Source: Actinomycetota bacterium
GTDB lineage: Bacteria > Actinomycetota > Thermoleophilia > Gaiellales > Gaiellaceae
Length of the DNA stretch: 5,889 bases
Direction: 5' to 3'
Assembly (NCBI GenBank): GCA_013697465.1
Contig: JACCWU010000167.1
Coordinates: 1-5,889, forward strand
A program made the position numbers and the translations under genes. Below the pieces are notes generated by a model. That model was not told the origin of the DNA and searched no databases. It worked only from the letters and a program-made list of their open reading frames with translations. This document shows, piece by piece, positions 1 through 5,889 of the stretch. Within the stretch, counting starts at the first letter, position 1. Each line of letters starts with the position of its first letter.

Positions 1-504
1 GGCGCTCTGGCCCGGGATCCCGTACAGAAGATCGAGCGATACGTTGTCAAAATCGGCATCACGGAGAGTGTGCATGGCGCGCCGGACGTCGCCGTGCCCG
101 GCCCGTCGCTCGAGCACCGCGAGAAGCTTGGGGTGAAAGCTCTGCGCGCCGAGCGAGATGCGGTTCACGCCGCCTTCTCGAAGGACCCGCGCGAGGTCTG
201 GCGTGACGGTCTCCGGATTCGCCTCCACCGTCAGCTCGTGCACCTCCGGCAGGGCCGCGAGCAGACGTGCCAGCTCGGTGGGATCAGTGAACGTCGGCGT
301 GCCGCCGCCGAGAAAGACGCTCTCCAGCCTCGCGGCCAGAACCCAGCGCTCGAGCGCCAGTTCCGTGACGAGCGCGTCGACGTACGCGCCGTGCTGCTCG
401 CCGCGACCGACGACCGTCACGAAGTCGCAGTACCCGCACCGGTGCGCGCAGAACGGGAGATGCACGTACAGGTGCCGGACGGCGGCCGTCGGCACGGCGG
501 TCAT
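1..504 (-). CDS. hemW: HemW, radical SAM heme chaperone (formerly 'oxygen-independent coproporphyrinogen oxidase-like'), 3' end missing
   Basis: This is the N-terminal 168 residues of a HemW-family protein; the gene runs off the left edge and the remainder (family proteins are about 380 residues) is not in the window. Seen directly: the radical SAM cluster motif C-x3-C-x2-C at residues 19-26 in YVHLPFCAHRCGYCDF (13-28), the SAM-binding GGGTPT at 66-71, EANPET at 94-99, RISLGAQSF at 115-123 and SLDLLYGIPGQ at 156-166, all in the family order. HemW binds heme and a 4Fe-4S cluster and is thought to deliver heme to respiratory enzymes; it is not a true HemN. The CxxxCxxCxF form supports HemW, but the C-terminal heme-binding region cannot be inspected. 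The ATG overlaps the lepA stop as ATGA, so translation is probably coupled to lepA; only a weak AGAAG precedes it, within lepA codons. Confidence 0.93.
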   Translation of the reverse strand, partial: MTAVPTAAVRHLYVHLPFCAHRCGYCDFVTVVGRGEQHGAYVDALVTELALERWVLAARLESVFLGGGTPTFTDPTELARLLAALPEVHELTVEANPETVTPDLARVLREGGVNRISLGAQSFHPKLLAVLERRAGHGDVRRAMHTLRDADFDNVSLDLLYGIPGQSA

Positions 505-2291
505 CGCTTCTTCTCGTCGCCGAGGTTGAGCACCGCGAGGAACGCCTCCTGCGGCACCTCGACGCCGCCGACACGCTTCATCCGCTTCTTGCCCTTCTTC
601 TGCTTCTCGAGCAGCTTCCGCTTGCGGGTGATGTCGCCGCCGTAGCACTTCGCGAGCACGTCCTTCCGCTTCGCCTTGATCGTCTCGCGGGCGATGATCC
701 GCGACCCGATCGCGGCCTGCACCGGCACGTCGAAGAACTGGCGCGGGATCTCCTTCCGAAGGCGCTCGACGAGCTGGCGCCCGCGGTTGTACGCCTCGTC
801 GCGGTGCACGATGAGCGAGAGCGCGTCCACCTGCTCCCCGCCGACCAGGATGTCGACGCGCGTCACGTCGCCGGGCTGGAAACCGGCGAGGTCGTAGTCG
901 AAGCTCGCGTACCCGCGCGTCCGCGACTTCAGCTGGTCGTAGAAGTCGACGACGATCTCGGCGAGCGGGAGCTCGTAGGAGAGCAGGACGCGGCCCTCGG
1001 TCAGGTACTCCATGTGGTCGAACCGCCCGCGCCGCTCCGTTGCGAGCTCCATGACCGGCCCGACGTAGTCCTTCGGGACGATGACCGACGCCTTGACGTA
1101 CGGCTCCTCGACCTGCTCGAAGTCGCTCGGCATCTCGGCCGGGTTGTGCACCTCGACAACCTCGCCGCCAAGCCTCGTCGCGCGATACGCGACCGTCGGC
1201 GCGGTGATGAGGAGATCGAGGTCGAACTCGCGCTCGAGCCGCTCGCGCACGATCTCCATGTGCAAAAGCCCGAGGAACCCGCACCGGAAGCCGAAGCCGA
1301 GCGCCTGCGACGTCTCGGGCTCGTACGAGAGCGAGCCGTCGTTGAGCTTGAGGCGCTCGAGCGCATCCCGAAGCTCCGGGTACTCGTCGGAGTCGGTTGG
1401 GAAGATTCCCGCGAAGACCATCGGCTTCACGTCCTGGTAGCCCGGCACCGGCTCGGAAGCCGTACGTCGTTGCGACGTGAGCGTGTCACCGACGCGGAGC
1501 CGCGACACGTCCTTGAGGCCCGTCATCACGTAGCCGACCTCTCCCGCCGTGAGCGAGTCGACCGGGACTCGCGCCGGGGACATGACACCGAGCTCTTCGG
1601 CGTCGAAGGACGTGCCCTGGGCCATCGCGCGCAACGGCTCGCGCGTTTCGAAACGGCCGTCGACCACGCGCACGAAGGCGACGACTCCGCGGTACTGGTC
1701 GTAGGAGGAGTCGAAGACAAGGGCTCGGGCCGGTGCATCCGGGTCGCCCGCGGGCGGAGGGATGCGCTCGACGATCGCGTCGAGCACGTCCGCGACGCCC
1801 TCGCCGGTCTTCGCCGAGATACGCAGGACATACTCGGCCGAGTCACCGAGCAGCTCGGCAACCTCGGCGGCGGCGCAGTCCGGATCGGATTGCGGAAGGT
1901 CGATCTTGTTCGCGACGGCGACGATCTCGAGGTCGTTCTCGAGCGCGAGGTAGGCGTTCGCCACCGTTTGCGCCTCGATTCCCTGAGCAGCGTCCACGAG
2001 CAGCAATGCGCCTTCGCACGCCTGCAGGGACCGGGAGACCTCGTACGTGAAATCGACGTGACCGGGAGTGTCGATGAGGTTGAGCTGATGACCGCGCCAC
2101 AGCACGCGGACGGCCTGGGCCTTGATGGTGATCCCGCGCTCGCGCTCCAGCTCCATCGAGTCGAGGATCTGCTCGCGCATCTCGCGCTCCGAGACCGCGT
2201 CCGTGAGCTCCAGGATACGGTCGGCAAGCGTCGACTTGCCATGGTCGATGTGCGCGATGATCGCGAAGTTGCGGATCCGCTCTTGCTTCAT
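501..2291 (-). CDS. lepA: Elongation factor 4 (LepA), ribosome-associated GTPase
   Basis: A complete LepA/EF4 of 596 residues (E. coli LepA is 599). The N-terminal GTPase domain shows G1 AHIDHGKST (13-21), G2 ERERGITIK (49-57), G3 DTPGH (74-78, with His78 at the catalytic His position of translational GTPases), G4 NKID (128-131) and G5 SAK (160-162). EF-G-like domains follow, including CGFLGLLHMEIVRERLE, and the LepA-specific C-terminal domain contains AKCYGGDITRKRKLLEKQK and VEVPQEAFLAVL, which separates it from EF-G and TypA. It acts on the ribosome; proposed roles are back-translocation, rescue under ionic stress and small-subunit biogenesis. The ATG is fixed by the conserved N-terminus. 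It lies 12 nt after the murJ stop without a recognisable Shine-Dalgarno, so coupling to murJ translation is likely. The stop overlaps the hemW start. All motifs look intact. Confidence 0.98.
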   Translation of the reverse strand: MKQERIRNFAIIAHIDHGKSTLADRILELTDAVSEREMREQILDSMELERERGITIKAQAVRVLWRGHQLNLIDTPGHVDFTYEVSRSLQACEGALLLVDAAQGIEAQTVANAYLALENDLEIVAVANKIDLPQSDPDCAAAEVAELLGDSAEYVLRISAKTGEGVADVLDAIVERIPPPAGDPDAPARALVFDSSYDQYRGVVAFVRVVDGRFETREPLRAMAQGTSFDAEELGVMSPARVPVDSLTAGEVGYVMTGLKDVSRLRVGDTLTSQRRTASEPVPGYQDVKPMVFAGIFPTDSDEYPELRDALERLKLNDGSLSYEPETSQALGFGFRCGFLGLLHMEIVRERLEREFDLDLLITAPTVAYRATRLGGEVVEVHNPAEMPSDFEQVEEPYVKASVIVPKDYVGPVMELATERRGRFDHMEYLTEGRVLLSYELPLAEIVVDFYDQLKSRTRGYASFDYDLAGFQPGDVTRVDILVGGEQVDALSLIVHRDEAYNRGRQLVERLRKEIPRQFFDVPVQAAIGSRIIARETIKAKRKDVLAKCYGGDITRKRKLLEKQKKGKKRMKRVGGVEVPQEAFLAVLNLGDEKKR

Positions 2292-2303
2292 AGGAACACG
2301 GCG

Positions 2304-3932
2304 CTACTCGGGGGGTTCGGGTGGTTCCTGGCGCCGGGCACGCAACAGTAGCAGCGTGTCGAGCTCGCGAATCCCGAGGGCCTTGGACGCCGCAACGTAG
2401 CCGGTCGTCGCGGCGGCAAGCCCGCCCCCCACCGATACCAGTTGTGCGGCGAACGAGTCGCCGAGCCAGGCGTCGAGCCCGTACCACGCGAGGAATGCCG
2501 CGGTGGCCGCGAGCGCGGCGGCGGCGAGGATCCGCAGCGCGACGCCGAGTGTTCGTGCGACGTGCTCGAGCCCGATGCGGCGACGCATCATGACGAGCAG
2601 AGCGGCAGCCCCCGCCACGTTCACGAGAGCCGTCGCGAGCGGGATGCCCCAGATCCCGAGCCGGTAGAAGACGGTGTCGAGCGCCGCGTTGACGCCAACC
2701 GCACCCAGCGCGATCGCCGTCGGGATCCAGTTCGACTGCACGGCATAGAAGCTTCGGTTGAGGATCAGCATCCAGCCGTTGAAGACGAGACCGACGGAGA
2801 ACGCCTGCAGGCACTGAGCGACGATCGTCGTGTCTCCGGCGGTGAACTCCCCGCGCTCGTAGACGAGGCGGACGATCGGCTCGGCGAGGGCGATGGAGAC
2901 GAGGCTCGCCGGAATGAGCAGGAAGGCGATCTGGCGGACACCCCGGTCGAGGGCCCGACGCAGGCCGCCTTCGTCCCCGCGGGCGGCGAGACGCGCGAGG
3001 GTCGGGAAGAGAACCGTTGTGACTGCGACCGCGAAGATGCCCTGCGGGAGCATGTAGAGCCTGAAGGCCTTGTCGATTGCGGCGGGGGCGAGCTCCGGAT
3101 CGAGGAGCCGGGACGCGAAGAGCGTGTCGACGACGAAGTTCACGTTGATGAGCCCGATCGTCAGCGTCACCGGCAGCATCAGCCCGAGCACGCGGCGCAC
3201 CGCCGGGTCCCGCCAGTCCAGCACGATCAGCAGCAGACCATCCAGGCGCCGAAGCCACGGGATCGGCAGCAGGAGCTGGACCAGGGTCCCGAGCACGACC
3301 ACCCCGGCGTAGAGGTAGAGCTGGCCGCTCTCGTCCTCGATCCGGGGCACGCCGAGGACGAGCCCGAGGATAATCACGAGGTTCCAGGCGACGGGTGCGA
3401 GAGCGGGGAGCGCGAAGTGGTGGTGCGTGTTGAGGATCCCGACGACGATTCCCGAGAGCCCGAGGAGCACGACGATCGGGAACAGGACCCGGGAGAGCCC
3501 GACTGCGAGGCCGAGATCTCCCCCCGGCTCCCCGAATGGCCTCAAGAGGAAGGGCGCGAGCAGGACGAAGAGCGCGGTTACCCCGCCGAGTACGAGCAAC
3601 GTCAGCCAGAGCAGCGTCGAGGCAACGCGCCAGGCGCGCGTCTTCTCGCCCCGCTCGAGGAGCTCGCTGAACACGGGGACGAACGCTCCCGAGAGTGCGG
3701 CGTCTGCGACGAGCGCGCGTACGAGGTTCGGGATCTGGATCGCGACGATGAAGGCGTTGATCGCCCCCGCGACGCCGAAGTAGTAGGCGGAAACCACCTC
3801 GCGCGCGAGACCAAGCGCACGCGAGACTGCCGTCGCCAGCGAGAAGACGACCGTCGATCGCGCGAGGCGCCGGTTGTGACCTCGCTCATCGAGGCCGACG
3901 ACCGGATCCGGGGGCTCCGAGGGACTCGTCAC
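2304..3932 (-). CDS. murJ: MurJ (MviN) lipid II flippase
   Basis: A polytopic membrane protein of 542 residues matching the MurJ/MviN family (MOP superfamily), which flips lipid II across the cytoplasmic membrane for peptidoglycan synthesis. A charged cytosolic tail of about 24 residues precedes a chain of hydrophobic segments consistent with the usual 14 helices. Diagnostic pieces: SRALGLARE (37-45), IPNLVRALVAD (67-77), ALSGAFVPVFSE (79-90), NTHHHFALPALAPVAWNL (168-185), FRLYMLPQGIFAVAVTTVLFP (starting at 290), ERGEFTAGD (359-367). By eye, Arg38, Arg44, Arg72 and Arg291 align with E. coli Arg18, Arg24, Arg52 and Arg270, but the E. coli Asp39 position is Asn59. The protein ends in a short Pro/Glu tail and lacks the long C-terminal extension of mycobacterial MviN. 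The start is GTG, with a G-run only 3 nt upstream as a poor ribosome site. It heads the murJ-lepA-hemW unit and diverges from rpsT. Confidence 0.96.
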   Translation of the reverse strand: MTSPSEPPDPVVGLDERGHNRRLARSTVVFSLATAVSRALGLAREVVSAYYFGVAGAINAFIVAIQIPNLVRALVADAALSGAFVPVFSELLERGEKTRAWRVASTLLWLTLLVLGGVTALFVLLAPFLLRPFGEPGGDLGLAVGLSRVLFPIVVLLGLSGIVVGILNTHHHFALPALAPVAWNLVIILGLVLGVPRIEDESGQLYLYAGVVVLGTLVQLLLPIPWLRRLDGLLLIVLDWRDPAVRRVLGLMLPVTLTIGLINVNFVVDTLFASRLLDPELAPAAIDKAFRLYMLPQGIFAVAVTTVLFPTLARLAARGDEGGLRRALDRGVRQIAFLLIPASLVSIALAEPIVRLVYERGEFTAGDTTIVAQCLQAFSVGLVFNGWMLILNRSFYAVQSNWIPTAIALGAVGVNAALDTVFYRLGIWGIPLATALVNVAGAAALLVMMRRRIGLEHVARTLGVALRILAAAALAATAAFLAWYGLDAWLGDSFAAQLVSVGGGLAAATTGYVAASKALGIRELDTLLLLRARRQEPPEPPE

Positions 3933-3961
3933 GAGCCCCCGATTCTCTCAGTGCCGTCTGC

Positions 3962-3967
3962 TACCAT
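3962..3967 (+). promoter_or_regulatory. rpsT: Possible -10 element for rpsT
   Basis: TACCAT keeps the T, A and final T of the TAnnnT pattern typical of main-sigma -10 boxes in high-GC bacteria. It would place transcription start near 3973-3975, giving a leader of roughly 28 nt that begins with the hairpin. The sequence 17 nt upstream (about 3939-3944, CCGATT) is a poor match to TTGACA. A six-base match of this kind can occur by chance, so the call is tentative. Confidence 0.25.
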
Positions 3968-3973
3968 CGCCGC

Positions 3974-3990
3974 GCCCGCGTGCCGCGGGC
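3974..3990 (+). promoter_or_regulatory. rpsT: GC-rich hairpin in the rpsT leader
   Basis: GCCCGCG (3974-3980) and CGCGGGC (3984-3990) are perfectly complementary around a 3-nt loop (TGC). The pyrimidine-rich TTTCTCTC follows, and the rpsT ATG comes 11 nt after the stem. The stem plus T/C tract resembles a weak intrinsic terminator or attenuator; it could also occlude or present the ribosome site of rpsT. The structure is visible in the sequence, but its function is inference. It reads equally well as a hairpin on the other strand, upstream of murJ. Confidence 0.4.
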
Positions 3991-4001
3991 TTTCTCTCGA
4001 T

Positions 4002-4268
4002 ATGGCGAACATCAAGCAGCAGAAGAAGCGCGTTCGGACCCAGGGACGGGAGCGAACGGAGAACGTGCGCTACCGCTCGACGATCAAGACGCTTACCAAG
4101 CGGCTCGAGACCTCTGTCGCCGAGGGTGACGCCGATCGCGTCGCCGAGGCGCACCGCGAGCTCGTGAAGACGATCGACCGGGCCGCAAGTCGTGGGGCGC
4201 TGCATGCGAACACCGCGGCACGGAAGAAGTCGCAGGCTGCGACCACCGTCGCCGGCGCTGCGTCCTAG
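4002..4268 (+). CDS. rpsT: 30S ribosomal protein S20
   Basis: A complete S20 of 88 residues (E. coli has 87). S20 is a primary 16S rRNA-binding protein that helps assemble and stabilise the body of the small subunit. Seen directly: the family start MANIKQQKKR, ENVRYRSTIKTLTKRLE (20-36), the helical middle ending in TIDRAASRGALHANTAARKKS (57-77), and overall a Lys/Arg-rich helix-bundle composition. The start is set by the conserved MANIK. The frame stays open far upstream, and an in-frame GTG at 3951 would add 17 unconserved residues, so a longer start is rejected. No purine-rich Shine-Dalgarno precedes the ATG; the leader reads TTTCTCTCGAT. It is the only plus-strand gene, diverging from murJ and converging on holA, whose stop overlaps its own. 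S20 is autoregulated through its leader in E. coli; whether that applies here is unknown. Confidence 0.97.
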   Translation: MANIKQQKKRVRTQGRERTENVRYRSTIKTLTKRLETSVAEGDADRVAEAHRELVKTIDRAASRGALHANTAARKKSQAATTVAGAAS

Positions 4269-5281
4269 CGCGAGCGGCCCTCGGCGCGGGACGTCAGGTC
4301 GATGAGCGCAAGCTGCACTTCGAGATCCGGGGCGAGCTTGCTCCCACCCTTGAGGGCGCCGTCGAGCCGGGCCAGCCGGACGACGGCGTCTCGGAGCTCC
4401 TCGCCCGAGAATCCCTCCGCCTGAGCGAAGATCTTCTCGGCGTAGTACGGGTGCACGCGGAGCTGACCCGCGGCGTCACGTGGGCGAACGCCCTCGGCAG
4501 CGAGTCGCTTGACCGAGCGAAGCCTGCCGAGGTGGCTTCCGAGCGTCCCGGCTAGACGAGCCGCGGTGTCTCGACGCGGCTTGGCGTCGCGCTCGAAGAT
4601 CGTCTCGCTCGCTGCGAGCGCACGCCCACGGTCGCTCGCGCCCCACGCGTCGGTCAACGCGAACGCGGGGGTATCGGCGAGCGCAGGCACGAGCTCTTCG
4701 ACCTCCCGCTCTCCGATCGGCTCGCCGTCGGCCCACATCGCGAGCTTGTCCACCTCGCCTGCGAGAGCGTGCAGATCCTCGCCGACGAGCTGGATGAGCG
4801 CCGCGCACGCCTCGGGCTCCGCCCGTGCATCGCGCTGACGGAACTGGTCGGCGACCCACCCTTGCAGCTTGTTCTTCGCGACCGAGAACTCGAGGATCTC
4901 GCCGGCCTTGGCACAGGCCTTCCCGAGCGGCGACGTCTTCTTCACGTCCTCGCCCACGAGGCCGAGGACGGTGGCGGGTGCGGGGTTCTTGAGGTACGTG
5001 GCGACCACCTCGAAGTCGGCGGCCTTCCATGCGCCCTTGCGCCGGCCGTCAGTCGAAGGCCGCCCGTCGACATGCTCGACGACCACGAGTCGCGCGTCTC
5101 CGAACAGGCTCCCTGCGTTGCAGAGCGCGACGGCGGCGTGCCCCGAGGTGTCGAGCGCGCTCACAACCTCGGCGGCTTCCGGCGCAAACCTGCGGCGAAG
5201 CCGGCCGAGCGCGGTCTCGATCTTCGGGCGATCGCTGCCGGTCAGGAGGTAGACGGGCTTCAACTCTTGCTCGGGTGCCAC
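4265..5281 (-). CDS. holA: DNA polymerase III delta subunit (clamp loader)
   Basis: A 338-residue protein matching HolA/delta (family about 330-345), the clamp-loader subunit that opens the beta sliding clamp. The AAA+-like domain opens with PVYLLTGSDRPKIETALGRL (9-28), followed by GSLFGDARLVVVE (57-69), TVLGLVGEDVKKTSPLGKA (104-122), the helical-lid signature LVGEDLHALAGEVDKLAMWA (165-184), and the C-terminal collar with QLRVHPYYAEKIFAQAEGF (273-291) and LARLDGALKGG (303-313). No Walker A motif is visible, as expected for delta, which does not bind ATP. The GTG start has TAGGG 7 nt upstream. It lies 21 nt after the comEC stop, probably in the same transcript. Its TAG stop shares a CTAG with the convergent rpsT stop. 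Sequence divergence is normal for this fast-evolving family. Confidence 0.95.
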   Translation of the reverse strand: MAPEQELKPVYLLTGSDRPKIETALGRLRRRFAPEAAEVVSALDTSGHAAVALCNAGSLFGDARLVVVEHVDGRPSTDGRRKGAWKAADFEVVATYLKNPAPATVLGLVGEDVKKTSPLGKACAKAGEILEFSVAKNKLQGWVADQFRQRDARAEPEACAALIQLVGEDLHALAGEVDKLAMWADGEPIGEREVEELVPALADTPAFALTDAWGASDRGRALAASETIFERDAKPRRDTAARLAGTLGSHLGRLRSVKRLAAEGVRPRDAAGQLRVHPYYAEKIFAQAEGFSGEELRDAVVRLARLDGALKGGSKLAPDLEVQLALIDLTSRAEGRSR

Positions 5282-5288
5282 GCTTCAA

Positions 5289-5293
5289 CCCTA
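5289..5293 (-). promoter_or_regulatory. holA: Ribosome binding site of holA
   Basis: TAGGG on the minus strand sits 7 nt before the GTG at 5281, an ordinary Shine-Dalgarno spacing. It supports the GTG as the true start. An ATG at 5306, overlapping the comEC stop as ATGA, is in another frame and does not read into the HolA protein. Confidence 0.55.
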
Positions 5294-5302
5294 GACGCTC
5301 GT

Positions 5303-5889
5303 TCATCCAGCCGTGCGGACTCGGAGGGTGCGCCCGTCCGACTCGACGACGACGCGACCGTCCTCGTCCGTCCGGTAGACGGCGACGCCGGGGACGGTGG
5401 CCAGTGCGGCGAGCGTCTCGGCTCGAGGGTGGCCGTAGTCGTTCGACCGACCAACCGAGATCACCGCGATCCGCGGCCGAAGCATGCGGAGCTCCTCGTC
5501 GAGTCCGGGATCCTCGGAGCCGTGGTGCGCCACCTTGAGCACCTCGACCGCGCCGAGCGGGAGACGCGCAGTCACGTCCGATTCGGCGTCCGCCGGGAGG
5601 AAAACGTCGAGGTCCCCGTACGACGCCATGAGCACGACCGCGTTCAGGTTCGGGTCTTCGGAGGGAAGCCCGGGGTCGGGCGGCCAGAGCACACGAAGGA
5701 CGAGGCCACCCGCCCTGAACTCCGATCCGGTGCGGATCGGCCGGATCGGGACTCCGCGCTCGCGCGCCGCCGCGACGGCCTCCTCCCGCTCGGGTCCCGT
5801 GGCCGCAAGGACCGGGTCGAGAACGGCCCCCACTCGAAGCTGCCGCACGACGTCGGCGGCGCCGCCGACGTGGTCGCGCTGCGGATGCG
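5303..5889 (-). CDS. comEC: ComEC-type DNA uptake protein, C-terminal metallo-beta-lactamase domain (5' part missing)
   Basis: The last 194 complete codons of a gene that enters from the right edge. The fragment is the C-terminal half of a metallo-beta-lactamase-fold domain: HPQRDHVGG at residues 1-9 of the visible part (5887-5861), a GDAE-like LPADAESDV, LKVAHHGS (5539-5516) and DYGHP near 5440-5426, in the order seen in the extracellular domain of ComEC/Rec2. In ComEC this domain is thought to act on transforming DNA at the membrane channel. The membrane-spanning competence domain lies outside the window, so a stand-alone MBL hydrolase is not formally excluded, but the position immediately before holA is the classic comEC site. 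The usual HxHxDH or HxDxDH reads HxQxDH here, and TGDAE reads PADAE. A GTG within the frame (codon at 5848) is internal, not the start. Confidence 0.88.
   Translation of the reverse strand, partial: HPQRDHVGGAADVVRQLRVGAVLDPVLAATGPEREEAVAAARERGVPIRPIRTGSEFRAGGLVLRVLWPPDPGLPSEDPNLNAVVLMASYGDLDVFLPADAESDVTARLPLGAVEVLKVAHHGSEDPGLDEELRMLRPRIAVISVGRSNDYGHPRAETLAALATVPGVAVYRTDEDGRVVVESDGRTLRVRTAG
5850..5871. repeat. 22-bp perfect palindrome inside comEC
   Basis: Eleven bases (5850-5860, ACGTCGGCGGC) are followed without a spacer by their exact reverse complement (5861-5871). The palindrome covers the codons for the HVGGAADV part of the metal-binding motif, where runs of Gly (GGC) and Ala (GCC) codons naturally complement each other. 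The symmetry is seen directly. A function, such as a protein-binding site or mRNA hairpin, is not shown. Confidence 0.6.

Larger units (their letters stand above)
3933..4001. promoter_or_regulatory. Divergent rpsT/murJ intergenic region
   Basis: These 69 bp are the only sizeable non-coding stretch in the window and separate the murJ GTG start (minus) from the rpsT ATG (plus). By position the region, perhaps with adjoining coding sequence, should hold promoters for rpsT and for murJ-lepA-hemW. I see one -10-like hexamer on the plus strand, a 7-bp GC hairpin close to rpsT, and two copies of TTCTCTC (3943-3949 and 3992-3998). No convincing -35 or minus-strand -10 stands out. The regulatory role is inferred from layout alone. 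Confidence 0.55.

Noticed and set aside
346..357. GCGCTCGAGCGC palindrome, one of many CTCGAG-containing stretches
   Set aside because: CTCGAG is the common Leu-Glu codon pair in this GC-rich genome; copies are scattered through coding sequence without regular spacing.
70..645. A 191-codon plus-strand open frame at the left end
   Set aside because: It is antisense to hemW and the lepA 3' end, both of which carry clear family motifs in the other direction.
804..2351. A 515-codon open frame on the plus strand
   Set aside because: It lies opposite lepA, is dominated by Arg, Asp, Glu, Val and Leu, shows no family motif, and is explained by the GC-rich codon pattern of the lepA strand.
1843..3258. 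A 471-codon minus-strand frame across the murJ-lepA junction
   Set aside because: It is an out-of-frame reading of two well-supported genes, rich in Arg, Ala and Pro, with no recognisable domain.
4268..4295. Possible terminator after rpsT
   Set aside because: Only a 4-bp CGAG/CTCG stem can be drawn, with mismatches outside it and no T-run.
5049..5306. A minus-strand frame starting with ATG that overlaps the comEC stop as ATGA
   Set aside because: The ATGA looks like a coupled start, but this frame gives an Arg-rich sequence without motifs. The HolA frame begins at the GTG at 5281 with its own ribosome site.

Overview
The window is a compact, strongly GC-rich bacterial chromosomal segment holding six housekeeping genes and almost no intergenic DNA. 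Five genes lie on the minus strand and one (rpsT) on the plus strand. In minus-strand transcription order: the 3' end of a comEC-type gene (cut by the right edge), holA (DNA polymerase III delta), then, after the oppositely oriented rpsT (ribosomal protein S20), murJ (lipid II flippase), lepA (elongation factor 4) and the 5' two fifths or so of hemW (radical SAM heme chaperone, cut by the left edge).

The order comEC-holA / rpsT (opposite strand) / lepA-hemW is an old synteny block found in Bacillota and Actinomycetota. In Bacillus subtilis the rpsT-lepA interval holds the sporulation genes gpr and spoIIP; here a single murJ occupies it. The high GC, GTG starts and codon use fit a high-GC Gram-positive. 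My best guess is Actinomycetota, perhaps a deep class such as Thermoleophilia, because MurJ lacks the long extra C-terminal domain of mycobacterial MviN. This placement is inference from memory, not a search result.

Layout: comEC and holA are 21 nt apart and probably co-transcribed. holA and rpsT converge and share one CTAG, which supplies a TAG stop on each strand. rpsT and murJ diverge from a 69-bp intergenic region that must hold whatever promoters drive them; it contains a GC-rich hairpin just upstream of the rpsT start. murJ, lepA and hemW form a tight unit: a 12-nt gap, then an ATGA stop/start overlap. The genes cover DNA uptake, replication, translation, cell-wall export and heme handling; they are neighbours by conserved order rather than members of one pathway.

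I found no mobile element, CRISPR array, tRNA/rRNA or new defence or metabolic system. The points worth a second look are small-scale: regulation of rpsT and the divergent promoter region, the shared stop palindrome, a 22-bp perfect palindrome inside the comEC active-site codons, substitutions at functionally important positions in ComEC and MurJ, and two annotation traps (an rpsT reading frame open for about 1.5 kb upstream, and a partial hemW at the window edge).
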